Assembly: GCA_016200005.1 (NCBI GenBank)
Contig: JACQFP010000063.1
Location: forward strand, 62,001 to 126,000
DNA: 64,000 nt
Direction: 5' to 3'
From: Verrucomicrobiota bacterium
GTDB lineage: Bacteria; Verrucomicrobiota; Verrucomicrobiia; Limisphaerales; PALSA-1396
Shown here in pieces: positions 52,423 through 64,000 of this stretch (positions within the stretch are counted from its first letter, which is position 1; every line of letters starts with the position of its first letter). The notes under the pieces were generated by a model. The model was not told where the DNA came from. It worked only from the letters and a program-made list of their open reading frames with translations, and made no database searches. Made by a program: the position numbers and the translations under genes.

Positions 52423-54258
52423 CTACGGAAGTTTGAGAATGGCGAAGTATTGGTTTCCGTCGCCGACAGTGACAGTAGCACTATAGTTGACACTGAAGTT
52501 GGTAACGCCCGGCACCGTTGTCCACGACGGGCTGCTCAGGCTGGGAGTGATCTTCAACGCGTAGCCTGTCATCCAGATCGGCTGTGTCCAGGAGATCGTT
52601 AGCTGGTTTCCAGCTACGCTAGTCCCCAGCTTGGGTTCGAGCACTGGGGCCACGTTGGCACCCAAGCCCTGCCCCGGAGAGCCGCTGGCCAGTTGAAAGG
52701 CATTTGGCGCGTTGGGATCGTTATTCACGAATACCGGAGTTGCGCGAAACACTGTGCCCGTGCCGACGAAATTGGTGTCGTACCCTGCATACAAACGGCA
52801 ACCGATCACGTTGGTAAGCGCCTGATCCCAAGGCTGTGTATCTTCAGTATCGATACTTCCTACCATACAATTGTCGATGATGATCTGAGAGTTATTGTTC
52901 ATAAACCGATTGAACACCGCCGACCATGGGAACGAGCCGAAATTGGCCAAGCCATTCGTCCAGGCAGGATACAATCCGCCCACCAGTTCCGGACTGCCAT
53001 TGGTCAACGTGATGCCGAAGGAATCAACCGACGGAGGAACGTTGTCGCCGATTTGGTGGAAGATGCTGTTGCTGACGGAAAGCGTTGCCCCCGCCCCGCC
53101 TCGACCGGCACCGACGCCGCTGACGCAATCTACAAACGTGCAATGATCAACGGTAAGGAGATTGCCGTTATGGTTGTTGACGCCGCCATAATATGCTCGC
53201 TGAGCGTTGGCGCTGCCACAATTCACAAAGACGCAATTGCTGACGCTGCCGGAAGGAACGTGCCCGTCCTGGGTCTGGATGGCTACGGCCGAATTCTCAT
53301 CATCACCGTTACGTGCCTGATTGGCGCGCGTAAACACAGAGGATTCCACGTAAACATTGGCCCCGCGGCCGCGAAATTGGAATTTTGCTTGCGCGTCGAA
53401 GCGGCACTTTTTGATGATTACATTGAGCGAACCCGGTCCACTTTCGCGGTTGGATGGAAAAATACCATAGTCTCGACAATGGTGGAAATAGCAGCCTTCG
53501 AAGGTGACGAAGACGTCCCGTCCGTCGCTGTAAAACTCCATGCGCACATATCCCCCGAGTTGGCCGGTTCCTTTACCGGTTGCTTTCTCGTCCAGATATC
53601 CTGCAGTACCGTCCGGAACACTGTTGGTATCAACACCTGTTCCTATCGGTTCCAAGGGATTAGCATCCGGAGCCACCCCAATGAACTCGCAGTTGCGCAC
53701 AAGACTGCCGTTGGAATCCCGTCCGCCCGGCACGGCACGCGGAACGGAACTCGGGTCTCCCTGTTGCGCAACAAACAGCAGGGGGCTCGCAAAACTCAAT
53801 GTAGCCAAGGTATTGGTAGGAATTCGAAACAGGCAATTCTCGATTAACACGTTTGTGGCCATGAGCATCATGGCCGCGTTATTGAAATCGGGCTGCGCCT
53901 CGAGGATAAGGTTGGCGACCACGGAGTTATTTGCAAAAAGCCCGAATCCGGCAAAACGGGTTGCGGAATTCACCTCGACGTAGCTTTTCGCGTCACTCGG
54001 AGTGATCACCGGACGTTTGTCGCCGGTTTGGTTCGAGGTCAGCGTCACGGCCGAACCGCCGGTATCTGGGTTTCCGATTTCCAGGTTTTCCACGTAGTGG
54101 GCGCTGTCGATGATCGTGATGGTGGAGGCGCCACTGTCGATCGCTGCCTGAATGTTGGTATAATCGCCCCCCCCTGATTGCTTCACCGTGACCGACACTG
54201 CCCAACTGGAAACGATGGGAATCAACAACGCCGCTACTGCGAATGATGTCTTTTTCAT
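52423..54258 (-). CDS. Exported parallel beta-helix protein (pectate-lyase-like fold)
   Basis: 611 aa. Signal peptide MKKTSFAVAALLIPIVSSWA, then a right-handed beta-helix with motifs such as DYTNIQAAIDSGASTITIID, NNSVVANLILEA, VLIENCLFRIP, VDHCTFVDCVSGVGAG, LSVSNSIFHQ. This fold serves pectate lyases, rhamnogalacturonases and many binding proteins; no catalytic trio could be named. The C-terminal fibronectin-like domain (LTISWTQPIWMTGYALKITP ... YFAILKLP) is the export-related tail shared with neighbours. ATG 54258 has a good ribosome site (AGGAAGGA). Confidence 0.8.
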   Translation of the reverse strand: MKKTSFAVAALLIPIVSSWAVSVTVKQSGGGDYTNIQAAIDSGASTITIIDSAHYVENLEIGNPDTGGSAVTLTSNQTGDKRPVITPSDAKSYVEVNSATRFAGFGLFANNSVVANLILEAQPDFNNAAMMLMATNVLIENCLFRIPTNTLATLSFASPLLFVAQQGDPSSVPRAVPGGRDSNGSLVRNCEFIGVAPDANPLEPIGTGVDTNSVPDGTAGYLDEKATGKGTGQLGGYVRMEFYSDGRDVFVTFEGCYFHHCRDYGIFPSNRESGPGSLNVIIKKCRFDAQAKFQFRGRGANVYVESSVFTRANQARNGDDENSAVAIQTQDGHVPSGSVSNCVFVNCGSANAQRAYYGGVNNHNGNLLTVDHCTFVDCVSGVGAGRGGAGATLSVSNSIFHQIGDNVPPSVDSFGITLTNGSPELVGGLYPAWTNGLANFGSFPWSAVFNRFMNNNSQIIIDNCMVGSIDTEDTQPWDQALTNVIGCRLYAGYDTNFVGTGTVFRATPVFVNNDPNAPNAFQLASGSPGQGLGANVAPVLEPKLGTSVAGNQLTISWTQPIWMTGYALKITPSLSSPSWTTVPGVTNFSVNYSATVTVGDGNQYFAILKLP

Positions 54259-54552
54259 ACGGTTGTCCTTCCTTGCATTGAGTGTTTCTGACACTGATTT
54301 AATTAGTGATGCGGTTAACAGGTTTGTTAGATCGAGGCGATCTACCTGCAGGCCAAGGGACGACAAAAGTCGTTCCCACTCTTTTCCTTTTGAAGGTCAA
54401 TGAAGCCAAGAAGGGCTACCTTCCGAAAGGGTTGTAGTGAAATCAGTAGATTGTCTCTGGTTCGGGCGATTCTTCAGACGGGCATGACAGAATGTCAAGA
54501 ACGTTTATGGCAGACTTTCGCCCGTTTTCCCGTCGGGGTTGTTGAGGCTTCG

Positions 54553-55431
54553 TCACTTCACGAACCCATGCTGTTTGAGCCAGAAACTGCAATCCTTTGT
54601 CCACGGATGCCACTGGGTCGGGTCGTATTGCTTGCTGCCGAGTGCCAGTCCATGCGCGCCTTTCTGGTAGATGTGCAGATCAAACGGAACGCCGGCCTTT
54701 CGAAGCGCGGCGGCGAAATCGAGGCTGTTCTCAACTTTGACCGTCCGGTCCTCGTAGGTGTGCCAGATGAAGCAGGGCGGGGTTTGAGGCGTGACCTGCA
54801 GTTCATTGGAAAGGAGCTGGACGAGTTCCGACGATGGGTCGCTGCCGAGCAGATTGTTCTTCGAACCTTGATGGGTGTTTGCTCCCATCGTGATCACGGC
54901 GTAACAGAGAACGCCGAGATCAGGACGGGAACTTTGTCGCTCGACGGGATCGGCGGCGTCTGGTTGCCCGGCGTCAAAATGCGTCAACAACGTGGACGCC
55001 AGATGGCCGCCCGCCGACGAACCCATGATACCGACGCGCTTTGGATCGAGTTTCCATTCGCCGGCTTTGGCGCGCACCAGACGCACCGAGCGCGCCGCGT
55101 CCTGCAACATTGCCGGGTGATGATAACCCCCCGATCCCAGCCGATACTTCAACACAAAACCGGCGATGCCCTGTTCGTTCAGCCAAAGCGCGTAGTCCTT
55201 TCCTTCGTACGGCGCGAGGGCGGCGTAGCCGCCGCCCGGGCAAATGATCATCGCCGCGCCGGTCGCCTTGGCGGCGTCGGGCAAGAAAGGAATAATCGTG
55301 GGAATGTCCTTGTCTTCTTTGCCGAGCGCGCCGGGTGCGCCCTCCGGCCAGAGCGGAACGGGTTCGCCAGTTTCAGCGCGAGCATTGAACCCCATTGAAA
55401 GCAAGGCAAGCAGCAGGAAGAAAGTTTTCAT
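54553..55431 (-). CDS. Exported alpha/beta hydrolase (acetyl-esterase-like)
   Basis: 292 aa. Signal peptide MKTFFLLLALLSMGFNARA. Core of the BD-FAE/esterase-lipase type: ICPGGGYAALAPYEGKDYAL oxyanion-loop region, nucleophile in GIMGSSAGGHLAS (G-x-S-x-G), and late acid and His candidates in FIWHTYEDRTV and YQKGAHGLALG. Such enzymes remove acetyl or feruloyl groups from plant polysaccharides (known for relatives). The neighbouring beta-helix protein and the pectate-lyase relic support a pectin/hemicellulose theme. Confidence 0.82.
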   Translation of the reverse strand: MKTFFLLLALLSMGFNARAETGEPVPLWPEGAPGALGKEDKDIPTIIPFLPDAAKATGAAMIICPGGGYAALAPYEGKDYALWLNEQGIAGFVLKYRLGSGGYHHPAMLQDAARSVRLVRAKAGEWKLDPKRVGIMGSSAGGHLASTLLTHFDAGQPDAADPVERQSSRPDLGVLCYAVITMGANTHQGSKNNLLGSDPSSELVQLLSNELQVTPQTPPCFIWHTYEDRTVKVENSLDFAAALRKAGVPFDLHIYQKGAHGLALGSKQYDPTQWHPWTKDCSFWLKQHGFVK

Positions 55432-55511
55432 GATGCCGACACGATAATGAGCACCCTGAAAAATTCAACCAGGAGATTCGGCAAGAAGTCCGCGCACCCG
55501 TTTCGCCAGAC

Positions 55512-56966
55512 TCAAGTCAGGATGGCGTTGACAACTTCTCCGGAAACATCGGTCAGACGAAAATCGCGTCCCTGAGACCGATATGTGAGGCGCTTGTGAT
55601 CGATGCCACACAAGTAGAGCATCGTCGCATGCAGATCGTGAACATGCACCGGATCAACCGCGGCGCGATAGCCCAGTTCGTCCGTTTCGCCGTAGGTGAC
55701 GCCGCCTTTGATGCCGCCGCCGGCCAGCCAGATGGAAAAGGCGAGCATGTGATGATCGCGACCCGTGCCCTGTCCCATCGGCGTGCGGCCGAATTCGCCG
55801 CCCCAAAGGATGAGCGTGTCGTCGAGCAACCCCCGTTGCTTGAGATCCTGGACCAATGCCGCAGAGGGCCGGTCGGTGTCCCGGGCGGCGCTCTTCATTC
55901 CTGACTCGATGTCGCCGTGATGATCCCAGGCGCGATGGTAAAGTTGGATGAAGCGGACACCGCGTTCGGCGAGCCGCCGCGCGAGCAGACAGTTGGACGC
56001 GAAGCTGCCGTCGCCCGGTTTCTCGACGCCGTAAAGTTCAAGGATGTGCTTCGGCTCGCGGCTGAAATCTGTCAAGTCCGGGATGCTGGTCTGCATCTTG
56101 AACGCCAGTTCGTACTGGGCGATGCGCGTGTGGATTTCCGGGTCGATGCGTTCCTCGGCCAGCATACCGTTGAGCCGGTTGATTTCCTCGACGACCTGCC
56201 GCTGCGTACTCTGACAAACGCCTTCGGGATTGCCGACGTAATGAACCGCGTCGCCCTTCGACTGAAAGAGAATTCCCTGAAACTTGCTCGGCAAGAATCC
56301 GGCGGACCACTGTCGCGCTGAAACCGGTTGCTGGCCGGTCTTGCCTGCGGACGTGAGCACAATGAAGCCGGGCAGATTGTCCGCCTCCGCGCCGAGACTA
56401 TACAACAGCCACGACCCCATGCTGGGCCGGCCCTTGATGATCGAGCCGGAGTTCATGAAGGCGTGCGCCGGATCGTGATTGATCTGCTCCGTCTGCATCG
56501 AGCGGACGATGCTGATGTCGTCGGCAATCTCGCCAATGTTCGGGAACAACTCGGAAATTTCCTGCCCGGACTTTCCCCATTTCTTGAATTCACAGAACGG
56601 CCCGCGCGCCTTCAGTACGGCGTGCTGGAGTTGAGCGAGTTGCTGACCTTTCGTGAACGATTCTGGAAACGGCTGGCCATCCAGTTCCTTCAGCTTTGGT
56701 TTGAAGTCGAACGTTTCCAGATGTGACGGCCCGCCCGCCATGCAGAGGTGGATGACACGTTTCGCTTTGATCGGAAAATGCGGCGGGTTCACGATGCCGC
56801 GCCAGCGTCCTGCGGGTGCGGCCTGCGCCGCCTGCGCGCTGCCGACGAGTTGCGGATCGAGCAGGCTAGCGAGCGCGATGCCGCCCAAGCCGTAGGCCGC
56901 GCGACCCAGAAAAGTCCGGCGGCTGATGTTCAACTGATATTCGGGAGAATTAAATGAGGGGATCAT
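55512..56966 (-). CDS. DUF1501 family protein (Tat-like leader), second operon
   Basis: 484 aa. Leader with ISRRTFLGRAAYGLGGIALA (Tat-like, RR near 15). DUF1501 core features: KAKRVIHLCMAGGPSHLETF, RFIQLYHRAWDHHGDIE, LILWGGEFGRTPMGQGTG, HMLAFSIWLAGGGIKGGV. Same gene order as at 26.4-31.5 kb, but the two pairs differ throughout, so this is an old paralogous pair. Starts 6 bases after the PSD1 stop. Confidence 0.9.
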   Translation of the reverse strand: MIPSFNSPEYQLNISRRTFLGRAAYGLGGIALASLLDPQLVGSAQAAQAAPAGRWRGIVNPPHFPIKAKRVIHLCMAGGPSHLETFDFKPKLKELDGQPFPESFTKGQQLAQLQHAVLKARGPFCEFKKWGKSGQEISELFPNIGEIADDISIVRSMQTEQINHDPAHAFMNSGSIIKGRPSMGSWLLYSLGAEADNLPGFIVLTSAGKTGQQPVSARQWSAGFLPSKFQGILFQSKGDAVHYVGNPEGVCQSTQRQVVEEINRLNGMLAEERIDPEIHTRIAQYELAFKMQTSIPDLTDFSREPKHILELYGVEKPGDGSFASNCLLARRLAERGVRFIQLYHRAWDHHGDIESGMKSAARDTDRPSAALVQDLKQRGLLDDTLILWGGEFGRTPMGQGTGRDHHMLAFSIWLAGGGIKGGVTYGETDELGYRAAVDPVHVHDLHATMLYLCGIDHKRLTYRSQGRDFRLTDVSGEVVNAILT

Positions 56967-56972
56967 ACGCTT

Positions 56973-60173
<3,201 letters not shown>

Positions 60174-60771
60174 ACTATCCGTGAATGATTGGACTTTTAT
60201 CAAGCCCATACCGCTCAATATTCGCATCTCCGCCACGAGCCTTGACCGATCCGGCCTGTTCAAAGCTGACAATCTGTTCTGTTAATCTATCGTCTCCGGA
60301 CGGTGCCACGGTCTGGCTGGCTGGGGATGACTGCGACTGTAATCAACAACCAGCAAGGCGGGATCAGCGCCTCCCAGTGCTTCGGTGAAGCGATTGCGTC
60401 GTTACATCCAAAGTCATGGGCGGGCAGTCTTATTTCTTTACGCCGGAAGGCACGCTGTTTTCTTGGATATGAAAATCTATTTCCCGGCGCGCGGGTCCGG
60501 ACGGAATCATCCGTTGACGGATGGCCTCGAACCGAGGCCGGAATGAAGGATGGAAGGTCAAGCCCGAAAGCCTGACCAAACCCAACCTGTCGTGATTTCC
60601 TGCAACGGACATTTGACGAACACTACCCCGCCGCTCGCACCGCAGAATTTTTGGCGTGACAGGCATGGCGGGCCGTGGTATTCGACCACTATTAATCCAT
60701 TTCTGACGTGCTGTGGGGGTGGGAATTGCGTCTGAATTCTATGCGGAACAATTACAGCGCTACGAGACTTT
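60174..60771. other. Divergent region, PSD1 operon / delta-60 repeat gene
   Basis: About 600 bases with no supported gene; several short open frames have no protein character that I can recognise. It should carry promoters of both divergent transcripts. No clear palindrome or operator was noticed. Confidence 0.45.
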
Positions 60772-63602
60772 ATGAGAACAGGTCTTTTGTTCACACAGAT
60801 CGGATGGAGTCCATTTGCGCTGAGTTTAATGGTTGCGGCGTCGGCGCAAGCAGCGCCCGGCGACCTGGATACGACATTTGCCGGGACGGGCACGACGCGC
60901 CTTGGCTTCGGCGGTGGCTATGATCAAGCGAACGCCGTCGCAGTGCAGGCCGATGGCAAGCTGGTCATGGCGGGTTTTTCCGAGGCGGGTCAATATCCTT
61001 ACGGGACTCCTGAGTTTTCGTTGGTGCGACTTGACACGAACAATGTCCTGGACGCTTCCTTCGGTGATGGCGGAAAGGTGCTGACGCCGGTGAGTTCAGT
61101 GGGGCTTCCGTCCACGGATGCCCGCGCGAATGCGGTGAAGATTCAGGCGGATGGCAAAATTGTCGCCGCGGGTTATGCGTACACCGGCACCAACTATTCT
61201 ACATTCACAGTGGTGCGCTACAACACGGACGGTTCGCTCGACACGACCTTCGGCACCAACGGGACCGGAATCGTTTACACAGATTTCGGCCAGGCATCCA
61301 AAATCAGCGCGATGGTAATCCAGTCCGATGGCAGAATTCTTGTCGTTGGCCATCTTGTCGTTCCGTTTAACGGCGGCGGCGACCATTTCGCACTGGCGCG
61401 CTACCAAACCAACGGCGTGCTCGACACTTCGTTTGGAAACGGCGGCATACAAACGACGGTTGATGGCACCGAGTATTGTACTGGACGCGGGTTGATGATT
61501 CAATCGGATGGTAACATCGTCGCGGTCGGGACCGGAATCGGTAGTGGTCATGGCGGGGTTGATTTTGCCGTGTTTCGTTACACGACCAATGGTGTCCTCG
61601 ACACTACATTTGGCGGCGGCACCGGCAAAGTGTTCACGCAAATATCCACCAATAACAATAATTACTCTGATTCTGCCAATGCCGTGGCCACCCAATTTGG
61701 CAACGGCACGATCCAAAACCCGGACAGGATCGTCGTGGCTGGCTCTTATCAAACCGACTATCCGGCGTATCATTCGGTCTTTGCGCTGGTTCGCTACAAT
61801 CTGGACGGTTCGTTGGACACCTCCTTTGGCACTGGCGGCATCGTGACCAATTCAATTACCAGCGGCACCGCAACTTTTAATGGGGATACGGCAGTATCCT
61901 TGGTGGTGCAAGGATTCTCCATCCAGCCGCGCAAAATCACTGTTGGCGGTTACAGCTATGCCAATGGAACGAAATACTTCACCTTGGCTCGTTACAACTC
62001 CGCTGGCGGCTTTGACACAACATTTGGAACCAACGGTACAGGAACCATCACGATCCCCTTCAGCCCCGGCGTCGATGCTGCAGCAAACGCCCTGGCGTTT
62101 CAGTCGGGCAAATTCGTGCTGGCCGGTTATTCAGGAGTTTACTCGCACAACTACGATTTCGAGGCGATGCGTTTAATTCAGACGGATCGCCTGACACCAA
62201 CTTTGGCAACGGCGGATTGCTGTCGGTCGATATCGCAGATCTCGATTCAACCGCCCATGGAGTGGCGATCCAATCGGACGGGAGGATGGTTGTTACCGGG
62301 AGCGCCAATAACTCATCGAACAATATTCTTGCGGTGGCCCGGTTCAACGTTGACGGCACTCTGGATACTTCCTTCGGCGCGAACGGAAAAGTGACTACTG
62401 CCGTGGGCACGGGGCTGTCCGAGGGAAAAGCAATCCTCATTCAGCCGGATGGCAAGGTTGTCGTGGCCGGTTCGAGTTACAACGGCGCGAACGACGACTT
62501 TGCCGTCCTGCGTTACAACACCAACGGCGCCCCCGACACGTCGTTTGGCACGGACGGGATTGTGACTACTCCGATTGGCACTGGCAATGATGTTGCCAAC
62601 GCGATCGCCCTGCAATCGGACGGCAAGCTGGTTGTAGCGGGTAACAGTTACAATGGCGCGAACAATGATTTTGCCGTCGTGCGTTACAACGCCAACGGCA
62701 CCCTCGACACGTCGTTCGATGGTGATGGCAAGGTGACCACCGCCATCGACATGGGCGAAGACCAGGCTTTAGCGGTGAAAATTCAAGCGGACGACAAGAT
62801 TGTCGTGGCGGGTTATGGCACCATCGGAACGGCAATTGAGATGGCCGTCGTGAGATACCGAACCAACGGTGCCCTTGACACCACGTTCGGTTCCTTCGGA
62901 AGAGTGGCTACTGCTATTGGGAGCGGCGGGGTGGACGCGGGGTTTGGGTTGGTAATCCAAACAAATAGCAGGATTGTCGTCGCAGGTCTCACGGTCAACG
63001 GTGGGAATGTCGATGTGGCCATCGTGCGCTACAACACCAACGGCACCCTTGACACTTCCTTCGATGGAGATGGGAAAGTGACCACGCCGATTGGTCTTGG
63101 TACGGACGAGTCTTTGGCAATGGCGCTTCAAACGGACGGTAAAATCTTCGTGGTCGGCGCGAGTACGATTGGCGCTCATTTGGAGTTTGCCGCCGTGCGC
63201 TATAACACCGATGGTTCGCTTGACGATTCGTATGGTATCGGCGGCAAGGCCATCGTTGATTTTGGCGACAATGCTGACAATACCGGCTATGCGCTCGCGC
63301 TGGACCCGATTGGCCGCGCCGTGATCGCAGGCGACGCCGGCAGTCTGTTCGGCGTGGCGAGGCTTCAGGCCGACCCATTCTTGAAGATTCTTTCCATCAC
63401 CCATCTCGGAAATGGCGACAATTTTCTGACCGGCGTCGGAGTTCCCGGCGGCAGTCATACGATGAATGGCTCGACCACCCTAAACGCCGGCAGTTTCTCC
63501 GCCCTGGGCCCTGTCGCAGTCGATGCGTCAGGAATGTGGGAGTACGAGGATGCTGCGCTGGCCGGCGTGAGCAATCGCTTTTATCGCCTTTCTTTGCCTT
63601 AA
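60772..63602 (+). pseudogene. Exported double seven-blade delta-60 repeat protein, frameshifted
   Basis: A signal peptide at the start (ends QAAPGD) is followed by about 14 repeats of the type GSLDTSFGxxGxVTTxxG ... AxQxDGKIVVAG, seven before and seven after about 62184. The frame is lost there: the upstream frame continues out of register to 62394, while the downstream half is open to 63602. At 62180-62190 the sequence reads AGACGGATCGC where AGACGGACGGATCGC would restore D-G-S-P-D-T-N-F-G, so loss of one 4-base CGGA unit is the simplest account. C-terminal Ig-like tail domain (ITHLGNGDNFLTG ... NRFYRLSLP). A sequencing or assembly error is possible; otherwise only the first propeller is made. 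Confidence 0.7.
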
Positions 63603-63673
63603 ACGCAGCGCGTGGCTGGCGCTGGACATAGGCAACCTCACCGACACGTTTCGCCCCGGCCGATGGTGCATTC

Positions 63674-63711
63674 GGACAAGTTCATGTTGCATATGCAACA
63701 TGAACTTGTCC
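63674..63711. repeat. 38-bp perfect palindrome
   Basis: The two 19-base arms (GGACAAGTTCATGTTGCAT and its complement) meet with no spacer. It lies between the delta-60 gene's end and the end of the partial right-edge gene, partly inside that gene's last codons. Confidence 0.9.
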
Positions 63712-64000
63712 TTGATCATTGGCGGTTGTGGCCACGCAGTTGTCGCCCGGCTTCCCGAAGCCATCCCACCCGCCGCCGCCACACCGCTTCTCCCACGGGA
63801 CGCGCTTGCCCGTCGGATCGAATGTTGCCTCGACGCGGTTTCCGTCCTTTTGGCCTTCGCTCGCGGATTGGGTCTCGCCGTAATCCACACCGTCCATGGC
63901 TGTCAGACCGGCGGTGCTGCCGACGCGTTGCTCCGCTGCGGTGCGGAGGGCATTCTCCTTGAAATCATCCGGGTTGCTTTGCGAAGCTGATCGCGAACCG
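63682..64000 (-). CDS. Partial gene at the right edge, uncharacterised
   Basis: The minus-strand frame is open from the window edge to TGA at 63682, at least 105 residues, so the start lies outside. Its end reads EATFDPTGKRVPWEKRCGGG, then GWDGFGKPGDNCVATTANDQ. I do not recognise a family. The stop falls inside the perfect palindrome, so the true C-terminus could have been altered by it. Low confidence that it is a real gene; the frame is open on a GC-rich strand. Confidence 0.35.
   Translation of the reverse strand, partial: GSRSASQSNPDDFKENALRTAAEQRVGSTAGLTAMDGVDYGETQSASEGQKDGNRVEATFDPTGKRVPWEKRCGGGGWDGFGKPGDNCVATTANDQGQVHVAYAT

Overview
The window looks like chromosomal DNA of a free-living Verrucomicrobium, probably of the Pedosphaera/Limisphaerales type; this placement is inferred from gene content only. 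Two operons pair a PSD1/planctomycete-cytochrome-c protein with a DUF1501 protein. There is a type I sulfatase, an H-x9-DG pseudopilin, a PEP-CTERM protein, several exported beta-propeller proteins and a hybrid propeller sensor kinase. GC is high, Shine-Dalgarno sites are sparse, and short palindromic repeats are abundant both between and inside genes. No rRNA, tRNA or CRISPR array was seen.

Layout. 1-0.8 kb: 3' end of a decayed group II intron, then the tail of a lost gene. 0.8-8.5 kb: a 1076-aa exported adhesin-like/seven-blade propeller protein, a small exported protein, and a propeller sensor histidine kinase with a LuxR-type response regulator. 8.7-18.6 kb: a corrinoid methyl-transfer locus (UroD-family methyltransferase, corrinoid protein, RACo-like reactivator, sodium/solute symporter). 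It carries two UroD-family remnants, an Imm33/DUF2185 gene and, at 13.6-16.2 kb, the debris of a defence locus (SNF2 helicase N-terminus, two type III Mod N-termini, a DUF2130 N-terminus fused to a type III Res C-terminus) around an intact PIN/DUF433 toxin-antitoxin pair. 19-32 kb: a glycoside-hydrolase-like protein, pseudopilin, MetF, sulfatase, FG-GAP propeller, and the first DUF1501/PSD1 operon. 31.7-39.2 kb: a YlbF-like protein, a small exported protein, an epimerase, a fused E1alpha-E1beta-lipoyl dehydrogenase, a PQQ-like propeller, an MFS transporter and a pectate-lyase remnant. 39.3-52.2 kb: IleRS, a PEP-CTERM protein, a LOG-family protein, a MacAB-like four-gene efflux operon, and a LemA/membrane protein/M48 peptidase group. 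52.4-64 kb: a parallel beta-helix protein, an alpha/beta hydrolase, the second DUF1501/PSD1 operon, a frameshifted double propeller of delta-60 repeats, and a partial gene at the right edge.

How the genes fit together: much of the content points to sensing, binding and breakdown of sulfated or methylated polysaccharide outside the cell (sulfatase, beta-helix protein, esterase-like hydrolase, GH-like protein, pectate-lyase relic, PSD1/DUF1501 pairs, transporters). The corrinoid locus with MetF could channel methyl groups into the folate pool. This is inference.

Most notable: a palindromic element with arms close to GTAGCAGCCGACGTGAGGAG occurs four times. Three copies lie inside protein genes (two in the sensor kinase, one in the essential gene ileS), always in the same reading frame (V-A-A-D-V-R-R-L-T) and without stop codons. 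A second micro-repeat, coding S-T-L-N-S-Q-P-S, also sits in frame in ileS and occurs in a signal peptide and at a gene start. This resembles the Rickettsia palindromic elements and may be an undescribed class of protein-inserting repeat in this lineage.
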